Positions 1 through 7,300 of a stretch of 7,558 bases of DNA are shown here, piece by piece. The stretch's first letter is position 1. Each line of letters starts with the position of its first letter. Source of the DNA: Acidobacteriota bacterium. Its GTDB lineage: Bacteria; Acidobacteriota; Terriglobia; Acidiferrales; UBA7541. A model generated the notes under the pieces. That model was given only the letters and a program-made list of their open reading frames with translations. It ran no database searches and was not told the DNA's origin. Made by a program: the position numbers and the translations under genes. The DNA lies in NCBI GenBank assembly GCA_003133505.1, contig PKXT01000075.1:2621-10178 (forward strand), read 5' to 3'.

Positions 1-1
1 C

Positions 2-1237
2 TTTGCGCGCAAGAATTACTTCTATCCGGATTTGTCAAAGGGATACCAGATTTCGATGTACGAGCTTCCTCTGGCAACAGCTGGCTTCCTGCAAATCGAA
101 GTGGGCGGCGCGGCACAGCCGGCTAGAAAGCGGATCGGCATTACTCGCTTGCATATGGAGGAGGATGCCGCCAAGGCGCTGCACGAGGGATTTGTGGACT
201 CCGCCAAATTCACATATGTGGACTTTAACCGCTGCGGCATGCCGCTGATCGAAATCGTTTCCGAACCCGACATGCGGGCTCCATCCGAGGCACATGCTTA
301 TCTCATCGCCTTGAAACAGGTGCTCGAATATACCGAGGTCAGCGACTGCAACATGGAGGAGGGCTCACTTCGCTGCGATGCTAACGTGAGCGTCCGTATT
401 CGCGGCACGGAGAAATTTGGCACGCGCACGGAAGTGAAAAACCTCAATTCATTCCGCCATCTGCAGCGCGCGCTGGAATACGAGATCGAGCGTCAAATAG
501 GGGTGCTTGAATCCGGCGGCCATACTGAACAGGAAACTCGACTCTATAACGTTAGCGCAGGTCGCACCGAGACGATGCGATCCAAGGAACTGGCCCACGA
601 TTACCGATATTTCCCGGAGCCCGATTTACTGCCGGTGACCTGCGACGAACAGCGCCTGGAGGAAGTGCGCGAACAATTGCCCGAGTTGCCTGACACCAAA
701 CGGGCGCGCTTCGTCACCGCATACGGAATCACCTCATATGATGCCGATGTGCTGAGCGCCACACGCGAACGCGCTGATTTTTTCGAAGAAGTAGTAAGGC
801 ATGGAGCAGCTCCGAAATTAGCGGCCAACTGGATTCAGACGCAATATTTGCGATTGGAAAGCGCCGGCAATGCTCCAGGCAATGAAACGACGCATAAATC
901 CCCGGCAGCCAGGGAAATTGCTGAGCTTCTATTGATGATTGATAGCGGCGAAATTACCGCGGCCGTGGGAAAGAAAATATTTCCGAGGATGTGGCAAACC
1001 GGCCAGGGGGCCAGGAGCGTAATCTTAGAAGAAGGCATTGTAAAGATGGATGACGCCAGCACGATGGAGCAAACGGCGCGCGCTATCCTGGCAAGGGATC
1101 CCAACAATGTGGCGAAATATCGCGCCGGAAATGAAAGTGTGCTTAAATTTTTCATTGGCCAGTTTATGCGTGAGACACAAGGCCAGGCGAATCCGCAGAC
1201 CGCGACCGAAATCTTAAGGCGATTGTTGGCCGAATAA
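2..1237 (+). CDS. gatB: Asp-tRNA(Asn)/Glu-tRNA(Gln) amidotransferase subunit B, 5'-truncated by window edge
   Basis: GatB works with GatA and GatC in the cytoplasm. It activates misacylated Glu-tRNA(Gln) or Asp-tRNA(Asn) with ATP and passes it for amidation, a route used by bacteria lacking GlnRS and/or AsnRS. The frame is open from base 2 and gives 411 residues. It begins inside the conserved block ARKNYFYPDL.KGYQIS, so about 75 N-terminal residues of a normal 475-500 residue GatB lie to the left. Family signatures follow in order: GITRLHMEEDA, DFNRCGMPLIEIVSEPD, CNMEEGSLRCDANVSVR, EVKNLNSFRHLQRALEYEI, QETRLYN and DYRYFPEPDLLPV. The last 145 or so residues match the helical GatB/YqeY tail domain, ending FFIGQFMRETQGQANPQ then ILRRLL. 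The internal TTG at 32 is not a start. A short loop around positions 862-904, encoding SAGNAPGNETTHKSP, looks lineage-specific. No gatA or gatC is visible. Confidence 0.97.
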   Translation, partial: FARKNYFYPDLSKGYQISMYELPLATAGFLQIEVGGAAQPARKRIGITRLHMEEDAAKALHEGFVDSAKFTYVDFNRCGMPLIEIVSEPDMRAPSEAHAYLIALKQVLEYTEVSDCNMEEGSLRCDANVSVRIRGTEKFGTRTEVKNLNSFRHLQRALEYEIERQIGVLESGGHTEQETRLYNVSAGRTETMRSKELAHDYRYFPEPDLLPVTCDEQRLEEVREQLPELPDTKRARFVTAYGITSYDADVLSATRERADFFEEVVRHGAAPKLAANWIQTQYLRLESAGNAPGNETTHKSPAAREIAELLLMIDSGEITAAVGKKIFPRMWQTGQGARSVILEEGIVKMDDASTMEQTARAILARDPNNVAKYRAGNESVLKFFIGQFMRETQGQANPQTATEILRRLLAE

Positions 1238-1255
1238 TCGGGAAATTGTCCCGGT
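1237..1255 (+). other. Small hairpin just after gatB
   Basis: CGGGA (1239-1243) and TCCCG (1249-1253) form a perfect 5-bp stem around a 5-nt loop. One U-G and one A-U pair extend the stem to 1237-1255. It begins on the last base of the gatB stop codon. No T-run follows, so it is not a classical intrinsic terminator. It may be an mRNA-processing or 3'-end-protecting element between gatB and the peroxiredoxin gene, or chance. Confidence 0.35.
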
Positions 1256-1276
1256 GGGAAATAGTCGCGGCCACAT

Positions 1277-1284
1277 AGGAGAGG
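1277..1284 (+). promoter_or_regulatory. Shine-Dalgarno for the peroxiredoxin gene
   Basis: AGGAGAGG lies just before ATG 1287; its AGGAG core is 5 nt from the start codon. It decides the start against an in-frame GTG at 1254, which lies inside the preceding hairpin and would add 11 residues unlike the family N-terminus. Confidence 0.75.
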
Positions 1285-1286
1285 CA

Positions 1287-1751
1287 ATGCTCAATGAAGG
1301 GGACGCCGCCCCCGATTTTCACCTGCAGGCGGATGATGGAAAAGAAGTATCGCTGGATGAGTTCCGGGGCCGCGATGTAATCATTTATTTCTATCCCAAG
1401 GCTAATACGCCCGGGTGCACAAGCGAGGCCGGTGAGTTTCGCGATCTGAAGAAGGACTTTGACAAAATCGGAGTTTCCATCCTGGGCTGCAGCGCAGATC
1501 CCGTGCTGGTGCTGGCGAGATTCAAGGCCAAGTACAAATTGAATTTTACGCTGCTGTCGGATCCGGAATTCAAAATGATTGAAGCGTATGGCGCGCGAAG
1601 GATGAAGAGCTTTTTGGGAAAAAGCTTTCTGGGCATCGTTCGCAGCACCATATGGGTTGGTACTGACGGACGCGTAAAAAAAGTTTGGGGAACGGTGCGG
1701 GCCAAAGGCCACGCCGCCGACGTGCTAGCCACCGTTTCAGCGGCGCGATGA
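1287..1751 (+). CDS. bcp: Peroxiredoxin, Bcp/PrxQ type (thiol peroxidase)
   Basis: This is a 154-residue cytoplasmic thiol peroxidase of the AhpC/TSA thioredoxin-fold family. Such enzymes reduce H2O2 and organic hydroperoxides, usually with thioredoxin as reductant. The start LNEGDAAPDF is the classic Bcp N-terminus. The active-site block VIIYFYPKANTPGCTSEA carries the peroxidatic Cys44 with Pro42 and Thr41. The conserved Arg119 is in IVRSTIWV. In E. coli Bcp the resolving Cys lies five residues after the peroxidatic Cys; here that position is Gly49. The only other cysteine is Cys68, in the strand IGVSILGCSAD, so the enzyme may be 1-Cys, or may use Cys68 or an external thiol. Length is normal for the family. 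It lies 49 bp after gatB on the same strand and could be co-transcribed, although a hairpin intervenes. The start is set by a good Shine-Dalgarno. It converges on panC. Confidence 0.93.
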   Translation: MLNEGDAAPDFHLQADDGKEVSLDEFRGRDVIIYFYPKANTPGCTSEAGEFRDLKKDFDKIGVSILGCSADPVLVLARFKAKYKLNFTLLSDPEFKMIEAYGARRMKSFLGKSFLGIVRSTIWVGTDGRVKKVWGTVRAKGHAADVLATVSAAR

Positions 1752-1777
1752 GGAAGCTGAAGCGGCTACGGTTTCGC

Positions 1778-1812
1778 CGCCCCAACGTCAGAATAATTGG
1801 ATTTTTGGGGCG
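1778..1812. terminator. Possible shared hairpin between convergent genes
   Basis: CGCCCCAA (1778-1785) and TTGGGGCG (1805-1812) form a perfect 8-bp inverted repeat with a 19-nt loop. It lies in the 74-bp gap between the convergent peroxiredoxin and panC stop codons. A second, mutually exclusive hairpin, GCGGC (1762-1766) with GCCGC (1776-1780), overlaps its left arm. Neither strand has a T-run after the stem, so this is not a canonical rho-independent terminator. Position and symmetry suggest a bidirectional transcript-end structure, but the long loop lowers confidence. Confidence 0.4.
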
Positions 1813-1825
1813 CTTGACCCGCAAT

Positions 1826-2731
1826 TCAGATCGTGACAACAAACGATCTGCCTGATTCGGTGATTAGCGCGTTGTCAATCAGACGGGTTCTTCCAGAAAA
1901 TACGGCGAGCAGAATCAGACACTCCCCCCGCAGTTTCACGACCGGCTCAAGAGTATGGACGTCCACAATTTCGGCATAATCCACACGCAGCAGCGGTTCG
2001 CGCTCCAGGATCTCCCGTATTTCGCCTAGAAGTTGTCCGGGATTGCGTTCGCCGTGCGAGATGTTTTCACGCGCGCGCTTGAGCGAGCGATGGAGCCCTG
2101 TGGCAGCGACCCGTTCGTCGTTATTTAGATATTCGTTGCGCGACGACATCGCAAGGCCATCCGGCTCGCGGACGATGGGACAATCCACGACTTCAGATGC
2201 GATATCGAGATCCCTGACCATTTGCCGCACGATGCGGATTTGCTGTGCATCCTTGCGCCCAAAATAACAGAAATTTGGTTGGACAATTTCCATCAGTTTG
2301 AGCACAACAGTGGCTACTCCCTGAAAATGACCCGGCCGGGAACGGCCTTCCAGGCGTTCGCTTAATCCTTCCACGTGAATCGAGGTGCGAAAGCCGGGGG
2401 GATACATCTCGGAAGATTCAGGCGCGAAGAGATAATCCACGCCCAGCGATTCCAGTGCGGTGCGATCCTTCTCCATGGTTAGCGGATATTTTCCAAAATC
2501 CTCGTTAGCGCCGAATTGTAAAGGATTCACAAAAATGGAGACCACCACGGGCGAGCATTGCCCACGCGCCGCGCGAATCAGAGAGAAATGGCCGTCGTGG
2601 AGCGCACCCATGGTAGGAATCAGACCCACAACCCGCGCGGCAACTGACGCTTCGCGCGATGCGAGGCGCATCCATTCCGCCGTGTGAATGATTTCCAACG
2701 GGCGGCGCTTAGCTCGCCGGTTGGGCGGCAT
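1826..2731 (-). CDS. panC: Pantothenate synthetase (pantoate--beta-alanine ligase)
   Basis: This cytoplasmic enzyme condenses pantoate with beta-alanine using ATP, through a pantoyl-adenylate, to give pantothenate: the last step of vitamin B5 synthesis before CoA. From the ATG at 2731 it is 301 residues; E. coli PanC is 283. Visible family motifs are LIPTMGALHDGH (the HIGH-like nucleotide-binding loop), VVVSIFVNPLQFG, YPLTMEKD, the block LSERLEGRSRPGHFQGVATVV, CYFGRKDAQQ, and GLAMSSRNEYL, which holds the KMSKS-like element. The ending, GRTRLIDNAL, is also typical. The start is uncertain. ATG 2731 overlaps the end of the preceding DinB-like gene by 23 bp and lacks a clear Shine-Dalgarno. A TTG at 2698, giving LEIIHT in place of the E. 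coli start LIIET, lies after that gene and fits the family alignment better, but it too has no Shine-Dalgarno. It is the last gene of the panB-DinB-panC unit, so translational coupling is likely. Confidence 0.96.
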   Translation of the reverse strand: MPPNRRAKRRPLEIIHTAEWMRLASREASVAARVVGLIPTMGALHDGHFSLIRAARGQCSPVVVSIFVNPLQFGANEDFGKYPLTMEKDRTALESLGVDYLFAPESSEMYPPGFRTSIHVEGLSERLEGRSRPGHFQGVATVVLKLMEIVQPNFCYFGRKDAQQIRIVRQMVRDLDIASEVVDCPIVREPDGLAMSSRNEYLNNDERVAATGLHRSLKRARENISHGERNPGQLLGEIREILEREPLLRVDYAEIVDVHTLEPVVKLRGECLILLAVFSGRTRLIDNALITESGRSFVVTI

Positions 2732-3218
2732 GCTGGCGATAGAACAAAATCAAGTCCGTGGCCGCGGGCTTTGCGCCCAGCTGCCGCAGCATTGTTGCTA
2801 CCTGTCCGCGATGGTAGGTACCGTGGTTGGCCAGATGCTGCATCATCTGCCAAAGAGGTTGGGTGTAGAGCCCACCGGAAGTTGTGCGCACTTCAAAGCT
2901 TCGGTTGGCGTCTTCCTGGGATACGCCCCCAACGAACTCCAATAGGGGGCGGTGGACCTCGGCCCAGCGCTCGCCGACACTCGCGATATCCGAAAAACTC
3001 GGGGCCCACGGCAGGGCCGTGGGCATGCGTCCCTGCCAACGCTCCAGCCACAGCCATTCCGCTCCAAAAATGTGAACCAGTGTGTCGCGCACTGAGGGAA
3101 AACTGGACTTGAGGTCGCGAGTAAATTGTTCGGAGGTGAGGAGGGCGCAGGATTCCAGCGTTCTTTGATCAGCCCATGAATTGAATTCAAAAAGTGTCCG
3201 AAGAGTTTGAATGTCCAT
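2709..3218 (-). CDS. DinB-like four-helix putative metal-binding protein
   Basis: This is a 169-residue soluble protein of the DinB/YfiT-like superfamily, a four-helix bundle binding a divalent metal through three histidines. Some members are thiol-dependent transferases and many have no known function. Support: the N-terminal helix DIQTLRTLFEFNSWADQRTLE; a second helix VRDTLVHIFGAEWLWLERW with His49; and the C-terminal motif HLANHGTYHRGQV with His128, His132 and His136. The usual His set is therefore intact, consistent with a working metal site. It lies between panB and panC on the same strand. An in-frame ATG at 3257 overlaps the panB stop as ATGA and would allow coupling, but it adds 13 residues (ICHCERRGIEKP-like) foreign to the family. 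ATG 3218 puts the start right at the domain and has a weak GAG-type Shine-Dalgarno, so it is preferred. The link to pantothenate synthesis rests on position alone. Confident in the family, not in any reaction. Confidence 0.88.
   Translation of the reverse strand: MDIQTLRTLFEFNSWADQRTLESCALLTSEQFTRDLKSSFPSVRDTLVHIFGAEWLWLERWQGRMPTALPWAPSFSDIASVGERWAEVHRPLLEFVGGVSQEDANRSFEVRTTSGGLYTQPLWQMMQHLANHGTYHRGQVATMLRQLGAKPAATDLILFYRQHAAQPAS
3004..3024. other. Perfect 9-bp inverted repeat with 3-nt loop inside the DinB-like gene
   Basis: GCCCACGGC (3004-3012) and GCCGTGGGC (3016-3024) are perfect reverse complements around AGG. In the minus-strand message this would be a very stable G+C hairpin inside the codons for PTALPWA of the DinB-like protein. 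It has no T-run and is not a terminator. It could slow ribosomes or affect message stability ahead of panC, or be a remnant of a small palindromic repeat. Confidence 0.55.
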
Positions 3219-3231
3219 TGGTTTCTCAATT

Positions 3232-3250
3232 CCGCGGCGCTCGCAATGGC
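3232..3250 (-). repeat. Possible fragment of a dispersed CATTGCGAGCG-type repeat
   Basis: Read on the minus strand, this stretch is GCCATTGCGAGCGCCGCGG. It resembles, from memory, the dispersed CATTGCGAGCG(A)AGCG... elements found between genes in many bacteria. It sits exactly between the panB stop (3254) and the preferred DinB-like start (3218), where it would explain the odd CHCERRG peptide produced if translation began at 3257. Only one copy is in the window, so the call is tentative. Confidence 0.2.
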
Positions 3251-3253
3251 AAA

Positions 3254-4135
3254 TCATGCGTGTTTCGTGGCGGCCCGGCGCTCGCGCAATTCCGACGGTA
3301 AATGGTACGACTCCGCATCCGACGGGAACCGGCCATTGCGCACATCCTCGCAGAATTCACTGGCGGCGCGTGAAATCTCGCTTGAAAGATCGGCGTAGCG
3401 ACGTGCGAACTTCGGCGAAGCGCCCTGCGTCAAACCCACGAGATCGTGGAACACCAGCACCTGGCCATCGCAATCCGGCCCCGCGCCAATCCCAATCGTG
3501 GGGATTTGCAGTTCGCGAGTGACTTCGGCGGCGAGTTCGCGTGGAACAGATTCGAGCACCACGGAGAATGCGCCGGCGTGTTCCACAGCGCGCGCGTCGC
3601 GCAGCAACTTGGCTGCGGCGGATTCGGTACGGCCCTGGACGCGAAATCCGCCCAGCGCGTGAATAGATTGCGGAGTGAGGCCAATATGTGCCATCACCGG
3701 AATTTCAGCTTCGACAAGGCGCAAGATCAGATCCATGCGGCGCTCACCGCCTTCAATTTTTACGGCCTCCGCGCCGCCTTCCTTTATGAAGCGGATGGCA
3801 TCGCGCACTGATTCGTTCAGGGACACATGGTAACTGCCAAACGGCATGTCGGCCACGAGCAAGGCGCGCCGCGTGCCTCGGCGAACCGCGCGCAAATGGT
3901 GAAGCATTTCATCCGTGGTTACGGCCAGGGTGTTGTCATAACCGAGCACAACCATGCCTAGCGAATCACCCACCAGCGTGATGTCTACACCGGCATCGTC
4001 CAGCAAACGAGCTGTGGGAAAATCATAAGCGGTAAGACAGGTAATTCTTCGGCGGGAATTTTCAGGAATAGACTTACGGGCGAGAATACCGGGAACGGTA
4101 ACTTTTTCCGCCCCTACAGCGGGTGCAACGCTCAT
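3254..4135 (-). CDS. panB: 3-methyl-2-oxobutanoate hydroxymethyltransferase (ketopantoate hydroxymethyltransferase)
   Basis: This cytoplasmic, Mg2+-dependent TIM-barrel enzyme transfers a hydroxymethyl group from 5,10-methylene-tetrahydrofolate to 2-oxoisovalerate. The product is ketopantoate: the first committed step to pantothenate. From ATG 4135 it is 293 residues, against 264 in E. coli; the extra length is a short N-terminal lead and a charged tail. Motifs by position: ITCLTAYDFPTARLLD (31-46); LVGDSLGMVVLGYD with metal ligand Asp57; LLVADMPFGSY with Asp96; AVKIEGGE with Lys126 and Glu128; HIGLTPQSIHALGGFRVQGR; VVLESVP with catalytic Glu195; TIGIGAGPDCDGQVLVFHD; and PKFARRYADL. All expected catalytic and metal-binding residues are present. 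The start is chosen because a GGAGG lies just upstream; an in-frame TTG at 4180 would add 15 Gly-rich residues and is unlikely. It is first in the unit with the DinB-like gene and panC, transcribed from the 178-bp spacer upstream. Confidence 0.97.
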   Translation of the reverse strand: MSVAPAVGAEKVTVPGILARKSIPENSRRRITCLTAYDFPTARLLDDAGVDITLVGDSLGMVVLGYDNTLAVTTDEMLHHLRAVRRGTRRALLVADMPFGSYHVSLNESVRDAIRFIKEGGAEAVKIEGGERRMDLILRLVEAEIPVMAHIGLTPQSIHALGGFRVQGRTESAAAKLLRDARAVEHAGAFSVVLESVPRELAAEVTRELQIPTIGIGAGPDCDGQVLVFHDLVGLTQGASPKFARRYADLSSEISRAASEFCEDVRNGRFPSDAESYHLPSELRERRAATKHA

Positions 4136-4139
4136 ATTG

Positions 4140-4144
4140 CCTCC
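4140..4144 (-). promoter_or_regulatory. Shine-Dalgarno of panB
   Basis: On the minus strand GGAGG lies 4 nt before ATG 4135. It is the clearest ribosome-binding site in the minus-strand block and sets the panB start. Confidence 0.7.
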
Positions 4145-4150
4145 GGTGCC

Positions 4151-4169
4151 GCCCCCAAGATCGGGGTGC
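4151..4169 (-). promoter_or_regulatory. Hairpin in the panB leader
   Basis: CCCC (4153-4156) pairs with GGGG (4163-4166) around AAGATC. It extends by two G-C pairs (4151-4152 with 4168-4169) past a one-base bulge at 4167. It lies 6 nt upstream of the panB Shine-Dalgarno in the message, so it could modulate ribosome access. No known riboswitch is recognised. Confidence 0.3.
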
Positions 4170-4185
4170 AGCCCAAGCAAGACCT

Positions 4186-4254
4186 ATGCTAACAAAACCC
4201 AAGACCAAGTAACAATCAAATCTAAAAAATATGCGTCACGTCTATACCGTTAAA
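4186..4254 (-). promoter_or_regulatory. Probable promoter region of the panB-DinB-panC unit
   Basis: The gap between the large fusion's stop (4314) and panB (4135) is richer in A+T than the genes around it. On the minus strand it holds two weak sigma-70-like pairs. One is TTGTTA (4215-4210) and TAGCAT (4191-4186) with an 18-nt spacer; the other is TTTAAC (4254-4249) and TATTTT (4231-4226) with a 17-nt spacer. Each hexamer matches consensus at only three to four positions, so the exact promoter is a guess. A T6 run (4224-4229) follows a poor GCGT/ACGC pairing and could instead help end the upstream transcript. Nothing coding is seen in the gap. Confidence 0.3.
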
Positions 4255-4313
4255 CGCTAACCTCTCGTCCTGCAGAGCACCAATTCTGCTTGTACTCGTT
4301 TCAGCGGAACGCT

Positions 4314-7300
4314 TTAGCCGGTGACCACGGGCGTCGGCAGCTCCGGCTCCACTCCACGCCAACCGACAGCGCGGCCTTGCACCGCCTCACGCAATGCGCG
4401 GAAAAGGACTAGGTACATCATTTGCCGGTAATAGAAACGCTGGAGCAGGATCGGCGCAAGGAGCGTCCAATCCTCATGACGCTCGAGCGCGAAGGCAATA
4501 ACGCAAGTCAACAGGTCAATCAGCATGAACGCCGCAAAGAAAATCAGCGAACGCTCCACGTCCTCGGCGGTCCATAGCTGCGGCAGATGGGCGATACGCA
4601 GTTGGGCCAAGCCCCAGAGCGCAATGGACGAGAGAAACAGCAAATCAATCACCGGTGAAACCAGCGGGAGCAGAATCTGAAACAGAAAAATATTGGGAAT
4701 GGCGATCCAGCCAAGCGTGCCATAGCGACGCCGGCAAATTGCGCCGGAATGTTTCCAGATGGCCTGCAGCGTGCCAAACGTCCAACGAAACCGCTGGCCA
4801 ATCAGCGCGTCGGTTGTGTCGGGGGCTTCGGTACGCGCGATGGCCTCCTCGTCATAACTGATCTTCCAACCCCGGCGGCGAAGTGTGAGTGTCAGATCAG
4901 TATCCTCTGCCACAGTGTCTGAGGAAAAGCCTCCACATTCGCGCATTGCGGAAGCGCGCCACGCCCCCAGAGCTCCCGGAACGACGGGAATGCAATTGAG
5001 CAGATCGAAAGCGCGCTTTTCCAGGTTCTGGCTGGTGATGTATTCCAGCGCCTGCCAGCGCGTGAGCCAGCTCGAACGGTTGAGCACTTTTACGTTGCCG
5101 GCAACGGCACCGACCTTGGGGGCAGTAAAATTACGCACCAGGCGGGGAATCGCCTTGGCATCCACCCGGGTGTCGGCGTCAATGGTGAGCACGATTTCGC
5201 CGTGCGCTTCACTGAGGGCGCGGTTGAGCGCGGCGGGCTTTCCGTGGTTGGATTGCCGGATTAGGCGTACGCGTGGATCGTTACGATAACGCTGCTCCAC
5301 CAGATCTCCGGTTTCATCCAGGGAACCGTCGTCCACCACAATCACTTCCAGCGGCGAATATTGCGCAGCGAGTACGGATGCCACCGTGGCCACTATCGCA
5401 GCCTGTTCGTTGTACGCGGGAATTAGAACGCTGACCGGAGGGCGGTACTCGGGATGATCCGGATGGACAGCCCGGAATTTTTCCACTAACGCGAACAATC
5501 CAATAATCAGCGCGCGGCAGCTTACCAGCAAGATGCCCGCGACGAATATGAAGGCGATTCCGCGTCGCGCCCAGTGAAAGAGCTGAAAAATCACCGCGTC
5601 CGTGCGTGCGGAAACCCATTCGTCACGCGTAAGCGGCGGCATTACCTCCGCTCGTGTCTGACCCAGCAGGTCGGAAGTGGTCACGAACTCAAATCCGTCC
5701 GCGCGCAGGCGGTCAATGATGCGCGGAAGGGCTGCCAGAGTGTGGCTTCGATCTCCGCCACCGTCATGCATCAGAATAATGTGACCGCCATTACGCAATG
5801 ATTCTGATTCCGCCTGCTCCACCACGCGCTGGTAAATCACATCTGCCGGAGGAGGCGCGCCGCCGTTTACCTCACCCCAGTCATGGGGATCGATCCGTGC
5901 TCCTACAAGGAGATAGCCCATACTTTGGGGCAGAGGCAACATTTCCACTTCGCTGGCTTGCTCAGGCTGGTGATCAATCCCATAGGGCGGCCGGAATAGA
6001 ATCGTCTTTACGCCGAGAATGCTTTCCAGCAATCGCTCCGTCAAATTGAGCTCGATCGTCAGCTGCGAACGGGACACAGTATCAATGTCGGGGTGGGTAT
6101 AAGTATGGTTTCCGATCTCGTTTCCTTCAGCATATTCGCGCTGGATAAGTTGCGATGAGACATCAGCCTCCACGCCGATAACAAAAAACGTGGCGGGCAC
6201 CTTCTTGGTTTTCAGGACGTCGAGAATCCGCGGCGTCCATTTTGGGTCAGGCCCATCATCAAAACTAAGAGCCAATTTATGGGGGGCATCGCCAGTCTGT
6301 TCAATTCGATAAGCAAGGGGATACTTTTCGAAGTTATCATCCGTGAATGTATCGGTTGCGGGATCGTAATCGAAACTACGCTTGCCCGGGGTAGGCGTAG
6401 CAGTTATGCGCCATATATCGCCACCGCCTTCCAGAATCAGGTCATACCCCGGCGGCACAACCTCGAGCTTTGCTCGCGTGGCGTCGTCGGGATGCGTTGT
6501 GTCCCAAATATCCCACAGTGAGGGATCCTCGGAGCCCAGCCGCCACAGAGCCGTGCCTTGGACGCCCGCGCGTTCCGCCGCGCGCAGTTCGTTGTAGGCA
6601 GTGACGGCATCCAGCATCCACACGTTGTGTGTCACATCTCCATCTTCGTAAGAGAATTGCAGATTTAGCGTATCGGGATCGAAATTAATTTCCGAGCCAG
6701 ACTCAATTGCGCGATTCACGGCCCATTGAAAGCTGGAAGCCTCCGCGACAGGATGGTGGTCGTCCGCAGTCGCGGCCGGCCAGTCATAGGCATAGTTGGC
6801 TATGCCCATTACGATCTTCTGCGGGGGAACGATTTTCAGAATATTTTGCAGATTGCGCTGATACCAATCCTGGGCGACTATGGGTCCCGGTTTGGATGTA
6901 GCCCAATGCTGGTCATAGTTCATCAAAATAATGGCGTCGGCCTGGGCGGAAAGATATGCGTAGTCATAACTCCAATCCGCGGCAGGCAGGGCTATCATCA
7001 GTTTCTGGTGCACGCCATGGAGAGTCTGACCGAGCACCTGCGCGAAAAGCTTGAAATCTCCCTGGCTTTTTTCCGGAATCTCCTCGAAGTCAACCACAAT
7101 TCCGACCTGGTGGTGTGTGGAAGCGAAATTCGCCAGCGCGTTAGCCAGCTTGGTGCGGGAGGACGCCTTCGCCAGCATTTGAGCCATTGGCGCAACCTGC
7201 CAGTTGGTGCCGTCATAATTATTCACTAATGACATTTCGGGCAGATCGAGATGCGCGCTCTGTTCCCACGCCGCCAGTTTGGGATCCTGATCAAGATCGA

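Noticed and set aside
1254..1256. GTG start for the peroxiredoxin
   Set aside because: It overlaps the post-gatB hairpin, lacks a Shine-Dalgarno and adds residues absent from the family; ATG 1287 has AGGAGAGG just upstream.
835..1712. Minus-strand open frames opposite gatB and the peroxiredoxin gene (835-1287 and 1164-1712)
   Set aside because: They lie antisense to well-supported genes, and their translations show no family motif or domain-like pattern.
2684..3112. Plus-strand open frame of 142 codons opposite the DinB-like gene
   Set aside because: Low-complexity Pro/Arg/Ala-rich translation, antisense to a gene with clear conserved histidine motifs.
4178..4180. In-frame TTG as panB start
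   Set aside because: It would add a Gly-rich 15-residue lead encoded across the leader hairpin, while ATG 4135 has GGAGG 4 nt upstream.
4201..4313. Intrinsic terminator for the large fusion gene
   Set aside because: Short pairings such as GCAGA/TCTGC and GCGT/ACGC exist, and a T6 run is nearby, but no stable stem lies directly before the T-run.
6726..7229. Plus-strand open frame of 167 codons opposite the GH18 domain
   Set aside because: It is antisense to a clear GH18-like domain and carries no recognisable motif of its own.
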